Positions 8,989 through 17,496 of a stretch of 64,000 bases of DNA are shown here, one piece after another; within the stretch, counting starts at the first letter, position 1; each line of letters starts with the position of its first letter. Under the pieces are notes generated by a model that was given only the letters and a program-made list of their open reading frames with translations, ran no database searches and was not told where the DNA came from. The position numbers and the translations under genes were made by a program. The DNA comes from Saprospirales bacterium (GTDB lineage Bacteria > Bacteroidota > Bacteroidia > Chitinophagales > Saprospiraceae), in the NCBI GenBank assembly GCA_016703765.1, contig JADJBL010000009.1:1-64000 (forward strand), in the 5' to 3' direction.

Positions 8989-9609
8989 TCAGGCCACTCC
9001 TGTCATCTCGCGCCAGGCAAGGAGTTGTCGTAAGTCCTCCGTAGAAATATAGTTGCTTTTCACTGCTTCGTCGATAAGGGTGTCGTAGTTGGTCAGGGTT
9101 TCGAGCGGACAGGCGGCTTCGCGAAAAGCGCGGACGGCAGATTCGAACCCGTAAGAGAAGATGGCCAGGACCCCGGCCACTTCGCAGCCTTGTTCCCGAA
9201 GGATCTCCACTACGCGCAGGCTGCTCCCGCCGGTGGAAATGAGGTCTTCGACGACCAACACGCGCTGTCCTCCCTTCAGCTCTCCTTCGATCTGGTTTTT
9301 GCGCCCGTGAGACTTGGCCTCCGCCCGAACGTAGACGAACGGGAGTTTCAGCGCATCGGCCAGCATGATCCCGTGCGGGATACCCGCAGTGGCCACTCCA
9401 GCGATGGCGTCAATGGGCCCAAAGGCTTTGGATTTTTCGACCAGACACGATTTGATGAAATCCCTTTCTCCGGGATGCGACAGGACAATGCGGTTGTCGC
9501 AGTAGATAGGCGATTGGATACCCGAAGCCCAGGTGAAGGGGCTATGCGGGCTTAGTTTAATTGCCTTAATTTGTAGTAAGTTTTTTGCGACCCCTTCGGC
9601 ATTATTCAT
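8989..9609 (-). CDS. pyrE: orotate phosphoribosyltransferase
   Basis: 206 aa. Converts orotate and PRPP to orotidine monophosphate in de novo pyrimidine synthesis. The type I PRPP-binding motif is VLVVEDLISTGGSS, and upstream signatures are SPHSPFTWASGIQSPIYCDNR and AGVATAGIPHGIMLAD. The catalytic loop (VRAEAKSHGRKNQIEG) carries the expected basic residues. ATG start. It is the first gene of a probable operon with the M42 peptidase and UbiA-like protein. The divergent gap to the NUDIX gene holds two perfect palindromes. Confidence 0.95.
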   Translation of the reverse strand: MNNAEGVAKNLLQIKAIKLSPHSPFTWASGIQSPIYCDNRIVLSHPGERDFIKSCLVEKSKAFGPIDAIAGVATAGIPHGIMLADALKLPFVYVRAEAKSHGRKNQIEGELKGGQRVLVVEDLISTGGSSLRVVEILREQGCEVAGVLAIFSYGFESAVRAFREAACPLETLTNYDTLIDEAVKSNYISTEDLRQLLAWREMTGVA

Positions 9610-9640
9610 CGCCTGGCTTACATTTTCCTGTTAAATTCTT

Positions 9641-9657
9641 TGTCCGCCTGAGGCGGA
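9641..9657. repeat. small perfect palindrome (GTCCGCCT/AGGCGGAC)
   Basis: GTCCGCCT-g-AGGCGGAC hairpin in the divergent pyrE/NUDIX gap, followed by GCAGAAAGCT. A related string (GGCGGGCGCAGAAAACT) lies beside another palindrome near 23130, so this may be a small repeat family. Confidence 0.55.
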
Positions 9658-9670
9658 CGCAGAAAGCTAT

Positions 9671-9711
9671 AAAACAGGGATGGGCGGGCGAAGCCCGCCC
9701 ATCCCTGTTTT
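9671..9711. repeat. REP-like perfect palindrome, ATGGGCG family (19-bp arms)
   Basis: Arms AAAACAGGGATGGGCGGGC and its exact complement flank a GAA loop. T-rich sequence follows on the plus strand, so it could terminate transcription, but it lies between two divergent gene starts where a terminator is not expected. The core ATGGGCG recurs in palindromes at 55923 and 63671 with different outer arms. Confidence 0.8.
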
Positions 9712-9741
9712 GTTTTTATTTAGCTAAACCTATCGGAGCAA

Positions 9742-10374
9742 ATGTACAAAATCTACATAAATGACAACCCCTTATTTTTGGCAGCCAAGGACGAGGAAAA
9801 GACCCTCCTCGACCGCTACCCCGGCTGCCTCGCCGCACAATACAGGGGGCAGGTAAAATCCCTGCTCCACTACATCGACCTGCTGGAAAAATCATCCTCT
9901 CCCAGGGTCGTGGCGCTGTATGCCGCCGACCCCGAGGCGCTAAAGGCCGATTTTTTCGGCCTGTTCCGCTACCTGGAAGCCGCCGGCGGTCTCGTGTTCA
10001 ACCCCTCCGGCGAGGGCCTCTTCATTTTTCGACGGGGCAAATGGGACCTTCCAAAAGGGAAGATCGATCCCGGGGAAACGCCCCTGGAGGCGGCCCTTCG
10101 CGAGGTACGGGAAGAGACGGGCTTGCAGATCCTCGAGCCGGGCCCTGCCTTGCCTTCCACTTTTCACACCTATCGGGAAAAGGACAAACGCGTATTGAAG
10201 CAGACATATTGGTTTGTCATGGATACCCCGGACTTAATCCTCATTCCACAAACCGAAGAAGATATTGAAAAAGCTGTTTGGTTTGAAATTTCCTCTTTCC
10301 TCGGTCGGAAGCCAGACCTATATAATAGCATCCGGGACGTCGTGGAAGCTTATTTGAAGGAAGGGGAAGGATAA
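9742..10374 (+). CDS. NUDIX hydrolase
   Basis: 210 aa. Residues 1-80 form an unassigned N-terminal region ([20 protein letters not shown]). A NUDIX domain starts at [20 protein letters not shown]. The NUDIX box is complete: GKIDPGE at its start and REVREETGL at its end give the catalytic Gly, Glu, Arg and the paired Glu residues. Such enzymes hydrolyse nucleoside diphosphate-linked substrates; specificity cannot be read from the sequence. ATG start. It stands alone, divergent from pyrE. Confidence 0.9.
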   Translation: MYKIYINDNPLFLAAKDEEKTLLDRYPGCLAAQYRGQVKSLLHYIDLLEKSSSPRVVALYAADPEALKADFFGLFRYLEAAGGLVFNPSGEGLFIFRRGKWDLPKGKIDPGETPLEAALREVREETGLQILEPGPALPSTFHTYREKDKRVLKQTYWFVMDTPDLILIPQTEEDIEKAVWFEISSFLGRKPDLYNSIRDVVEAYLKEGEG

Positions 10375-10510
10375 AATTTAACAAAGAATATTCATCGGAA
10401 ATATCCATTATTGACCAAACCCTGCGTTTATCAATTGGAAAAATGAAGGACTAAAGTTTCGAAAAATTTATATATTTCGAAATCCAAATAATTTCCTGCC
10501 CAATCTTTCC

Positions 10511-10541
10511 TTTACAATGTTCGGGATATGTCGTACTTTTG
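10511..10541 (+). promoter_or_regulatory. probable Bacteroidota promoter (TAnnTTTG)
   Basis: TACTTTTG at 10534-10541 matches the Bacteroidota -7 element. TTTA at 10511-10514 lies 19 bp upstream as a weak -33. It sits 38 bp before the ATG of the 10579 gene. The rest of the gap 10375-10533 is AT-rich and holds nothing I recognise. Confidence 0.5.
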
Positions 10542-10578
10542 AAAACTATTTTTCGAGTTTCTAATCTATTTAAGAACC

Positions 10579-10947
10579 ATGAATCGTATCGCGGGAATTT
10601 TGGTCTTTTTTTTACTGGCGGGGGTCTCCAGCCAGCTGATGGGGCAATCCGGCATGGCCCCCGGCTCGGACACGCTTACCCCCAAAGGAGTTGGAGGGGA
10701 AAGCTTCTCTTTCTTCATCGACGAAGAGTCGGAGACGTATTTCATCGATTTTGAGTCCATCCGGGCCAATCTCAGTGAAATTGCCCTCAAAAACTCCAAA
10801 GGCGACATCCTCTTTCAGGAGCGCGTCAGCGACCTTCCGGTCGACGCAATCTATGAACTGGACGTTAGCTCCTACAGCCCCGGCCGCTACCGGATTGAAT
10901 TGCACACGTTTACAGGCGTCCTCACCAAGGACATTCAGGTTCGTTAA
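10579..10947 (+). CDS. small secreted hypothetical protein
   Basis: 122 aa. A signal peptide (MNRIAGILVFFLLAGVSSQLMG) precedes a short beta-rich domain ending SSYSPGRYRIELHTFTGVLTKDIQVR. That ending resembles the last strands of T9SS or DUF3244-like modules (YRIELxT...KxIxV), but the protein is too short to carry a separate cargo. No function assigned. ATG start with a matching promoter upstream; convergent with the 10979 gene. Confidence 0.6.
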   Translation: MNRIAGILVFFLLAGVSSQLMGQSGMAPGSDTLTPKGVGGESFSFFIDEESETYFIDFESIRANLSEIALKNSKGDILFQERVSDLPVDAIYELDVSSYSPGRYRIELHTFTGVLTKDIQVR

Positions 10948-10978
10948 TCGGACCAGACGTATTTCGAATCCTCCCTTT

Positions 10979-11452
10979 TTATTTCCCATTCCGATTTTTC
11001 TCCAAAAAGCCTTCAAGGGTCTTCATCATCGCCGGCAGGTCGTACTGATCTTCCGACAGAGAATGTTTTCTACCGCTCCGCTCTTCCAGTATTAACCATT
11101 TCACCGTATCCCTGCCCACGCCCGGATCGATGAGAGATTGTTCTATGTCCAGGTAGACGTAGACCCTCCTGAGATCGTCATACGCCGCCTTCCCGAAAGG
11201 CGTCTCGATCCCCGTCTCGTCGATCCGAACGGGACCCAGATTTTTCTGCTCCAAAAAGGTGTACAGCATCATGCCCAAGGCCAGCATCGTCACAAGGAAT
11301 CCCCATAACGGGACCACCTGCCGCCACATATTTCCTTTCAGGGAATGTTTTCCCGCCAGCAACCAGACGGTGACTCCCCCAGCAGCGAGTGCTACGGCCA
11401 GAGATAGCCAAAAGATCGCGGAGAAGGAGGAGTGAGTGGGGGGAAATACCAT
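10979..11452 (-). CDS. hypothetical membrane protein with two TM helices
   Basis: 157 aa. Two transmembrane helices (IFWLSLAVALAAGGVTVWLLAG and VPLWGFLVTMLALGMMLYTFL) are followed by a soluble domain of about 90 residues (GIETPFGKAAYDDLRRVYVYLD, then VKWLILEERSGRKHSLSEDQYD). Its pattern of a small membrane anchor plus a PH-like beta domain is seen in uncharacterised Bacteroidota proteins. ATG start. Not further recognised. Confidence 0.6.
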   Translation of the reverse strand: MVFPPTHSSFSAIFWLSLAVALAAGGVTVWLLAGKHSLKGNMWRQVVPLWGFLVTMLALGMMLYTFLEQKNLGPVRIDETGIETPFGKAAYDDLRRVYVYLDIEQSLIDPGVGRDTVKWLILEERSGRKHSLSEDQYDLPAMMKTLEGFLEKNRNGK

Positions 11453-11589
11453 AGCCTTAGTTTGTTTAGGTACTTATGCTAAGTTTATTATTCAACCGCT
11501 TGGGTTGCTTAGATTCAGATTCCTTTTTAGGTGGCAGGAGTCCTTCGGGGTCGATGCCTTGTTTGTTAAAAGGAGAGGATCGGGGTTTT

Positions 11590-11668
11590 TTTATACCAGT
11601 TTTGATATTGCTGTACCGGGCTTCGCTACGCAAACCCTGAAAGGGTTTAATCCACACGGGGTGGTAAA
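11590..11668. repeat. fragment of palindromic intergenic repeats
   Basis: The gap 11453-11682 has no gene. It contains the palindromes CCGGGCTTCGCTACG-like and AACCCTGAAAGGGTTTAAT. The second is the same AACCCTTTCAGGGTT palindrome present twice in the composite element at 53404-53670, so this looks like a degraded partial copy. Confidence 0.5.
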
Positions 11669-11682
11669 CACCGGCGTTGAAC

Positions 11683-14600
11683 CTATTCCTTCAATATCAC
11701 CGCCTCCACCTCCTTCTCCCGCATCATCCGGTTGAAGGCGGCTATTTCATTTTCCTTAATGTTTCTGAACAGGGTCAACTGCTCGTCGATAGCGCGGCTG
11801 AGCTCTTCCCTGACCTCCAGCGCCTGCTGGGTGGGCGGATAATCCCCCTGGGTCAGCGAATTGAGGTGCGCCAGCTTGTTGGTCAGGCGGATAGGGAAGT
11901 TGAGGGGGTCCTGGCCGCTTTGATTTTTTGTCTGGTAAAGGGTCTCCTCGACCTTCGTCAGCAGGGAGTCGATGAGGCCGGCCTGTTTGATCAGGGGCTC
12001 TACCCCCTCGCGGCCCTTGAGCCGGCCGGTATAATGGCCGAGCTGTCCCTTGATATCCCTGATCTCCAGGATGACCTCGTGGGCCTCGCTGACCTTGTCC
12101 AGCACTCCTCTCGTGAAATCGAGCTGCGCCCGGAAATCCTCCGGAGTGGCCGGCGACCGCGGATCAGCCAGTATCCGGAAACGCATGCTGTCCAGGAAGG
12201 CCCCCGTTTTCATTTTTACATAATATTCTCCCGGAATGGCCCTCGGACCCCTCAGGGAGCCCGACCAGAAGATCATTCCGTCGAAGTCCTTGCCGTCGGG
12301 GTAACGCAGGTTCCAGACAAAGCGGTTGGCCCCTTTTCGGACTGTTATTTTGTCGGCCTTTTCCTTTGGAGCGGTTTGATAGGAGCGGATGAGCTTTCCG
12401 TCCGCCTCGTGAAAAGAGAGATGGAGGGAATCCTTTTCGTTCCATTCCGGCAGATAGAAATGCACCATCACGCCGCCGGCGTGGTTGGTCCCCGCGCCTT
12501 GGGGCTTCTTCACCTGGAAGCCTCCCATGCGATAGCTGTCCTTCGGTTTGAAAAGGGCGAGGGCTTTCTCTTTGTGCCTGTCCGAGAGCTGGTGCAGCAG
12601 GGTCAGGTCGTCGATGATCCAGAGCGAACGACCCTGGGTCGCGGCGATGAGATGCTCGTCTTTCACTGCCAGGTCGGTGATGGGAACGATGGGAAGGTTG
12701 AGTTGGAGCGATTGCCAGTTCGCCCCGTCGTCGAAGGAGGCGAATATCCCGCTCTCAGTACCGCAGTACAACAGGCCCTTTCGCTTCGGGTCGGCGCGCA
12801 CCACGCGGGTGAATTGCTCCGGACCGATGCCCTCGTTCATTTGCTTCCAGGTCTTGCCGAAATCTTTGGTCCGGAACAGATAGGGCTTGAAATCGCCGCT
12901 TTTGTAGCGGGTGGCCGCTACGTAGAGCCCGCCCTCCTCGAAGGGGTCGGCTTCTATGCTGTTGATCTGGGCCCATTCGGGCAGGTTTTTGGGAGTCACG
13001 TTCACCCAGCTACGCCCCTGGTCGCGGGTGAGGTGGATCAGTCCATCGTCGGAACCGGTCCAGAGGACGTCGCCGTTCAGGGGCGATTCGGCCAGGGCGA
13101 AAATGGTGCAGTAATATTCCACGGAGGTATTGTCCTGGGTAATGGGCCCTCCTGAAGAACCCAGCCTGCTGGAGTCGTTGCGGGTGAGGTCGGGGCTGAT
13201 GGTCTGCCAGCTTTCGCCGCCGTTGGTCGTCACGTGGAGGTGGTTGGAGGCGGTGTATAGTTTTTTCGGATCGTGTTTGGAAAAGAGGATGGGGAAATTC
13301 CACTGAAAGCGGTATTTCATGGACTCGGCGCCGTGCCCGATGGGATTGTCCGGCCAGACGTTCACGCTGCGCGACAGGTCGTCGCGGTGGTCTTTTCGCT
13401 CGATATAGCCGCCATAGCAACCGCCGTAGACAATTTCGTCGTCGTTGGGGTCGACGGCCAGCCAGCCGCACTCGCAGCCGGCAGTGTGCTCCCAGTCGTC
13501 TTCGCTCAGGCCGGTTCCCGAATTTCGATGTGCGATCCGGATGGCGCTGTTGTCTTGCTGGGCGGCGTAGATGCGGAAGGGGAAATGGTTATCGGTGGTC
13601 AACCGGTAAAACTGAGCGGTGGGCTGATTGTGGTAGGTCGTCCAGGTCTCCCCCCGGTCGTAGGTGATCTGGGCGCCGCCGTCGTCGCCGACGATCATGC
13701 GCGTGGGGTCTTCCGGCGCGATCCACAGATCGTGGTGGTCGCCGTGGTTAGAATTGAAGTCGGAAAAGGTCCTTCCTCCGTCGGTAGAGCGGTGGTAATT
13801 GACATTGAGCACATACACAATATCAGCGTCTTTCGGGTCGGCGTAGATCCGGGTGTAATACCAGGCCCTTTGGCGCAGGCTGCGATCGCCGTTGAGCCGC
13901 GACCAGGTCTTGCCCGCGTCGTCGGAGCGGAATAAGCCGCCTTCCGGGGCTTCGATCATGGCCCAAACGCGGTTTGGGTTGGCGGGGGATACGGCTACCC
14001 CGATGATGCCCAGGGGGCCTTTCGGCATGCCCTGCGCCTTGCTCAGGGTGTCCCATTTGGTGCCGCCGTCGGTGCTTTTGTAAATGCCGGAGCCATCGCC
14101 GCCCGAAGAAAGGCTGTATGGGGTGCGCCTCACCCTCCAGGTGGTGGCATAGAGTATCCGCCAATTGCTGGGGTCGAAGCAGAGGTCTACGGCGCCGACC
14201 TCGTTATCGATGAAAAGGATTTTTTCCCAGGTCTTTCCCCCGTCGCGGCTCCGGAAAACGCCCCGCTCTTCGTTGGGGGCAAAGAGGTTGCCCATGGCTG
14301 CTACGTAGACGATATCCGGATTTTCCGGGTGGATGCGGATGCGCCCGATGTGGCGGGAGTCGGTCAGGCCCATTTGTTTCCAGGTTTTTCCGGCGTCCTC
14401 CGATTTCCAGATTCCATAACCGAAGGAAACGTTCCCTCTCACGGTTTGCTCGCCGCCCCCCACGTAGATCACGTTGGGGTCAGACTCGCTGACGGCGATG
14501 GCCCCGATCGAGCCGCCGAAATAGCCGTCGGAGATATTTTCCCAGCTTCGTCCCCCGGTGGTGGTGCGCCAGACCCCTCCGCCGGTGGCGCCGAAATAGA

Positions 14601-14775
14601 AGAGGTTGGGCGAGCCGGAAACCCCCGCTACGGCGCAAGAACGCCCGCCGCGGTAGGGGCCGAGTTCGCGCCATTCGAGGGAGTGGAAGTAGGAGGTGTC
14701 GTATGGGAGGCTGGAGCGCTGGGCCTGGACAGAAGCCGCGGCGCATAGTAAAAGCAAGGGTAGAAGCAGTTTCAT
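11683..14775 (-). CDS. secreted sortilin/VPS10-like BNR beta-propeller protein
   Basis: About 1030 aa. Signal peptide (MKLLLPLLLLCAAASVQAQ), then two tandem seven-bladed-propeller-like halves made of repeated YxSxDGGxTW Asp-box motifs: VWRTTTGGRSW, IWKSEDAGKTW, VFRSRDGGKTW, IYKSTDGGTKW, LFRSDDAGKTW, YHRSTDGGRTF. A C-terminal region of about 300 residues follows (PGEYYVKMKTG and helices). These proteins are widely annotated as glycosyl hydrolases in Bacteroidota, but I see no catalytic assignment beyond the fold. No T9SS C-terminal domain is evident. ATG 14775 is preferred over TTG 14790 because it starts the signal peptide. Confidence 0.85.
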   Translation of the reverse strand: MKLLLPLLLLCAAASVQAQRSSLPYDTSYFHSLEWRELGPYRGGRSCAVAGVSGSPNLFYFGATGGGVWRTTTGGRSWENISDGYFGGSIGAIAVSESDPNVIYVGGGEQTVRGNVSFGYGIWKSEDAGKTWKQMGLTDSRHIGRIRIHPENPDIVYVAAMGNLFAPNEERGVFRSRDGGKTWEKILFIDNEVGAVDLCFDPSNWRILYATTWRVRRTPYSLSSGGDGSGIYKSTDGGTKWDTLSKAQGMPKGPLGIIGVAVSPANPNRVWAMIEAPEGGLFRSDDAGKTWSRLNGDRSLRQRAWYYTRIYADPKDADIVYVLNVNYHRSTDGGRTFSDFNSNHGDHHDLWIAPEDPTRMIVGDDGGAQITYDRGETWTTYHNQPTAQFYRLTTDNHFPFRIYAAQQDNSAIRIAHRNSGTGLSEDDWEHTAGCECGWLAVDPNDDEIVYGGCYGGYIERKDHRDDLSRSVNVWPDNPIGHGAESMKYRFQWNFPILFSKHDPKKLYTASNHLHVTTNGGESWQTISPDLTRNDSSRLGSSGGPITQDNTSVEYYCTIFALAESPLNGDVLWTGSDDGLIHLTRDQGRSWVNVTPKNLPEWAQINSIEADPFEEGGLYVAATRYKSGDFKPYLFRTKDFGKTWKQMNEGIGPEQFTRVVRADPKRKGLLYCGTESGIFASFDDGANWQSLQLNLPIVPITDLAVKDEHLIAATQGRSLWIIDDLTLLHQLSDRHKEKALALFKPKDSYRMGGFQVKKPQGAGTNHAGGVMVHFYLPEWNEKDSLHLSFHEADGKLIRSYQTAPKEKADKITVRKGANRFVWNLRYPDGKDFDGMIFWSGSLRGPRAIPGEYYVKMKTGAFLDSMRFRILADPRSPATPEDFRAQLDFTRGVLDKVSEAHEVILEIRDIKGQLGHYTGRLKGREGVEPLIKQAGLIDSLLTKVEETLYQTKNQSGQDPLNFPIRLTNKLAHLNSLTQGDYPPTQQALEVREELSRAIDEQLTLFRNIKENEIAAFNRMMREKEVEAVILKE

Positions 14776-14803
14776 AGGCTCTGTTTTCAATGACGAGCAA
14801 GTT

Positions 14804-14908
14804 AGTTGAAAAGTTGAAAAGTTGAAGAGTTCAAAGGAGGCCTTTTTGGCAAAGCCAAAAAGGCCTTAATAAACTTTTCAACTTTTCAACTTTTCAACTC
14901 TTCAACTC
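14804..14908. repeat. inverted tandem-repeat element, AGTTGAAA family, nested around a second palindrome
   Basis: Left arm: about three AGTTGAAA units. Right arm: four AACTTTTC units ending TTCAACT. Between them sits a second perfect hairpin (GGCCTTTTTGGC-aaa-GCCAAAAAGGCC). The element lies just upstream of the start of the propeller gene, in a gap with no gene on the minus strand. The remainder of the gap to 15119 shows no clear coding. Confidence 0.75.
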
Positions 14909-15119
14909 AAAAATTGGCACGCTATTTGGAATATACAATTCGATTCATACTATGAGAATTCTTTCCCAGGGCGCTGGCTGCCCAACTTGCCGAGAAGGAA
15001 AAAGGCAGGGCAGCCAGCCTCCAAATGGGCCCGGAAATTCTCTTCCAACACTATGGTGTAACCCCGTCCGGTAATTTCGGTTTTGGATGGGAAGAGAAAA
15101 CAAAAAATCCGTTTGCCCC

Positions 15120-15305
15120 ATGAGAAGGAATACCTGGAAAAGGGCCGTGGCACATGCCTGGCTTGGATTTGCCTTGTTGCTGGCTTTTTATGTACTGACC
15201 TTTGGTTGGCCTGATGGCTCTGCCCCTTCCAAAAAGGGAGGGCAGCAGGAAGAGGCTTGGGAGGAAGGCAGGGAGCCCATGGTTTTGGGCGAGCGGCCGG
15301 AATAG
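15120..15305 (+). CDS. possible small membrane protein
   Basis: 61 aa from ATG 15120 (MRRNTWKRAVAHAWLGFALL). One transmembrane helix (AWLGFALLLAFYVLTFGW) is followed by a hydrophilic tail (KKGGQQEEAWEEG). A hairpin with a T-run on the plus strand lies 67 bp after the stop, which supports transcription in this direction. No family recognised. Composition and positive-inside pattern make it plausible, but it remains a weak call. Confidence 0.4.
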   Translation: MRRNTWKRAVAHAWLGFALLLAFYVLTFGWPDGSAPSKKGGQQEEAWEEGREPMVLGERPE

Positions 15306-15371
15306 ATATAAATATGCGGAACTACCCGGAGAGGGGGTTCCGGTTCAAGAATAATTTGGAGTGGATTTTTT

Positions 15372-15404
15372 GTGCCTGCCGGCAAATTGCCGGCAGGCAC
15401 TTTT
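15372..15404 (+). terminator. palindromic hairpin, probable plus-strand terminator
   Basis: GTGCCTGCCGGCAA and its exact complement are separated by a single A and followed by TTTT. On the minus strand the hairpin is followed by A residues, so it serves the plus-strand small ORF, not the PDZ gene. Confidence 0.6.
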
Positions 15405-15406
15405 CG

Positions 15407-17317
15407 TTATTTGCCACTCAACAATACTTTTTTCACATTGGATTTGTCGCCCTGGCGGACCTCGATGAAATAGGCGCCGGCGCCGTTTTGGGAAATATCC
15501 ACCCGGTCGCTGAAGGCGCCGGAGAAATTGCCCAGATCGTATTCGTAGATCATTCGGCCCTGGGCATTGAAGATGCGCACGGCCGTATTGCCGCGGGAGG
15601 CAACATCAAAGGTCAGGCTGAAATTCCCTTCCTGCGGGTTGGGGCTGAGCTTGAGATTTTGCACGCCCAGGTTATTGCCGCTCGCCATTTTGTAAGTCGA
15701 TTTGTCGTTGATCGAGCGGATCTCGGCATCCGTTGCGTCCTGAACATCTGCTTTCAAGGAGGCGACATCGCTCCTCGGAGTGGGAGGCGCCGGCGCCTTG
15801 GGCGTTCCAGGCAGGTTTGGAACGTGAATGGAGATTTCGGGTACCTCGACCTTGATCTTGTCCTCCCATTCCTCCAGTTCGTCGCAATCGCAATCCTCGC
15901 AGTTTTTGGTGGCGGCATAGGATTTGATCTTGCCGCTGGCTTTGGCTTCCTTGCCACCGCGCAGGTAGGTGACGCTGATCGGGTCGCCCGGTTTGAGGTT
16001 GTCGAGCACGTAGCTGATGTCCATCCAGTCGTACATGGGGTAGCCGTTGAGGGCCTTGATGACATCGCCCTCCTGGAGTCCGATGTCCATGGCGGTCGAG
16101 TTTTCGACCGGCGTGATCTCAATCCCTGTGAGTTCGGAGGTTTCGACGTCTTTGGTGGACATGATGCCCAGGAAAGTGTCCTCGCACTTGGTCAGCTCTT
16201 TTTTCTCCGTCATCTCGGGCTTTTTGCCGAAGGTGATCTCCGCGGTTTTGGCCTGGCCCTTGCGGATGAAATACAGCGTGGCTTTATCCCCGGCCTTGTA
16301 TTTGCCGAGAATAAATCCAAAATGCTGTTCTTCGCCGGCGCGCAGGGCATCGATGCCGTAGAGGTAGTCAAATAGCTGGAGACCGGCCTTCTCGGCGCCG
16401 GAATTGGGCACGATCCCGGTGACCAGGGTGCCGTAGTGGTGCTCCAGCCCCATTTTCATAGCTTTTTCTTCGGAAATTTCCTCCGCATAGATGCCCATAA
16501 ATGCCCTGTCCTCTCCCTGGATCTCGGGTTCGGGTTGCTCCTGGTAACCCTGGTATCCTTCATAACCCTCATACCCTTCGTATCCTTTATACCCTTCGTA
16601 TCCCTCGTAACCCTCGTATCCCTCGTAACCTTCATACCCCTCGTACGCCATATCCTTGAATTGGAGCGGGCCTTCAACCGCGTCAGCTTCTCCGTTGCGG
16701 TAATAATGAATCTGTACCTCTTGTCCGGGTTTGGCATTGGAAACGGCGATGGTAATATCCTCCCAGTCGAGCATGGGATATCCGTTGATGGATTGGATGA
16801 TATCGCCGTCCTGAAGGCCCATGGCGTCGGCGGCCGTGTCGTCGATGATTTCGACGGCCACCCCCGTGGAGGGCGCGCCTTGCGGCCGTTGAATTTCGGA
16901 TACTCCCAGAAAGGCTTGACCTTCCTCCGTATCCATTTCCTCCCAGTCGAGCGGGTATTTACCCAGCGCCACTTTTACGGTTTCCTTGGTTCCTTTCCGG
17001 ATAAAATGGACGGAAACCTCGTCCCCGGGCTGGTAATTTTCGAGAATGTCGACGAGGTCCTCGTTTCGGCTGAGTTCTTTGTCGTCGATCCGGTAGATGT
17101 AGTCGAAAGCTTGCAGCCCCGCTTGTTCGGCGGCCGTATGGGGGATAACTCTGGAAACATAGCTTCCGTAGGGGTTGTCGAAGCCCAGCAGGCGGGCCTT
17201 CTTCTCCGTCATATCGCCCGACTCGATGCCGAGGAATGCCTCGTCGGGACAGGTGTTGGCGAAAGCGGGGATAGAAAGTAGCAGACTTAAAATTGGAAAT
17301 AGAAAGAGGCGTTTCAT
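15407..17317 (-). CDS. secreted four-PDZ protein with YEG tripeptide repeat and T9SS sorting domain
   Basis: 636 aa. Signal peptide (MKRLFLFPILSLLLSIPAFA). Four PDZ-like domains at roughly 25-115, 130-215, 265-350 and 365-450, each with a DxIxxINGYPMxDW or FDYxYxID carboxylate-binding-type segment; the first and third, and the second and fourth, resemble each other most, suggesting duplication of a PDZ pair. A low-complexity linker of about 12 Tyr-X-Gly triplets (mostly YEG) sits between PDZ2 and PDZ3. A Cys-rich bit (CEDCDCDE) comes before a proline linker. The C-terminus (LSPNPQEGNFSLTFD, GRMIYEYDL, GAYFIEVRQG, KKVLLSGK) is a T9SS type A sorting domain. No protease domain is present, so a scaffold or peptide-binding role at the surface is inferred. 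Confidence 0.85.
   Translation of the reverse strand: MKRLFLFPILSLLLSIPAFANTCPDEAFLGIESGDMTEKKARLLGFDNPYGSYVSRVIPHTAAEQAGLQAFDYIYRIDDKELSRNEDLVDILENYQPGDEVSVHFIRKGTKETVKVALGKYPLDWEEMDTEEGQAFLGVSEIQRPQGAPSTGVAVEIIDDTAADAMGLQDGDIIQSINGYPMLDWEDITIAVSNAKPGQEVQIHYYRNGEADAVEGPLQFKDMAYEGYEGYEGYEGYEGYEGYKGYEGYEGYEGYQGYQEQPEPEIQGEDRAFMGIYAEEISEEKAMKMGLEHHYGTLVTGIVPNSGAEKAGLQLFDYLYGIDALRAGEEQHFGFILGKYKAGDKATLYFIRKGQAKTAEITFGKKPEMTEKKELTKCEDTFLGIMSTKDVETSELTGIEITPVENSTAMDIGLQEGDVIKALNGYPMYDWMDISYVLDNLKPGDPISVTYLRGGKEAKASGKIKSYAATKNCEDCDCDELEEWEDKIKVEVPEISIHVPNLPGTPKAPAPPTPRSDVASLKADVQDATDAEIRSINDKSTYKMASGNNLGVQNLKLSPNPQEGNFSLTFDVASRGNTAVRIFNAQGRMIYEYDLGNFSGAFSDRVDISQNGAGAYFIEVRQGDKSNVKKVLLSGK
16530..16652. 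repeat. in-frame 9-bp minisatellite encoding Tyr-Glu-Gly repeats
   Basis: About 12 tandem 9-bp units (consensus on the plus strand CCCTCGTAT/CCTTCATAA variants) within the PDZ gene encode YEG with two K/Q substitutions. The length is a multiple of 3, so copy-number change would keep the frame. Confidence 0.85.
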
Positions 17318-17408
17318 CTGTATGTTTTATTTTCGTCCGCGGCCAAAGACAAGTTTGAGGCAGGCGGGTTGCGTGTAAATTGCGTTTTCCCTCTTGCCCC
17401 GTTTATTT

Positions 17409-17489
17409 AGGTTTAGAAAGTTTAGAGAGTTTAGGAGGTTTAGTTTTTTATCCCTCTAAACCTTCTAAACTCTCTAAACCTCCTAAACC
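17409..17489. repeat. inverted tandem-repeat element, GGTTTAGAA family
   Basis: Left arm of four 9-bp units (GTTTAGAAA, GTTTAGAGA, GTTTAGGAG, GTTTAG), a T-rich loop, then a right arm of four CTAAACYYY units. The right arm ends 7 bp before the ATG of the DUF4403 gene. It sits between two divergent genes, so a terminator role is unlikely here. Confidence 0.8.
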
Positions 17490-17496
17490 ATAAAAA

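Noticed and set aside
11677-13155. 492-aa plus-strand frame opposite the propeller protein
   Set aside because: Shadow frame; Asp-box repeats are on the minus strand.
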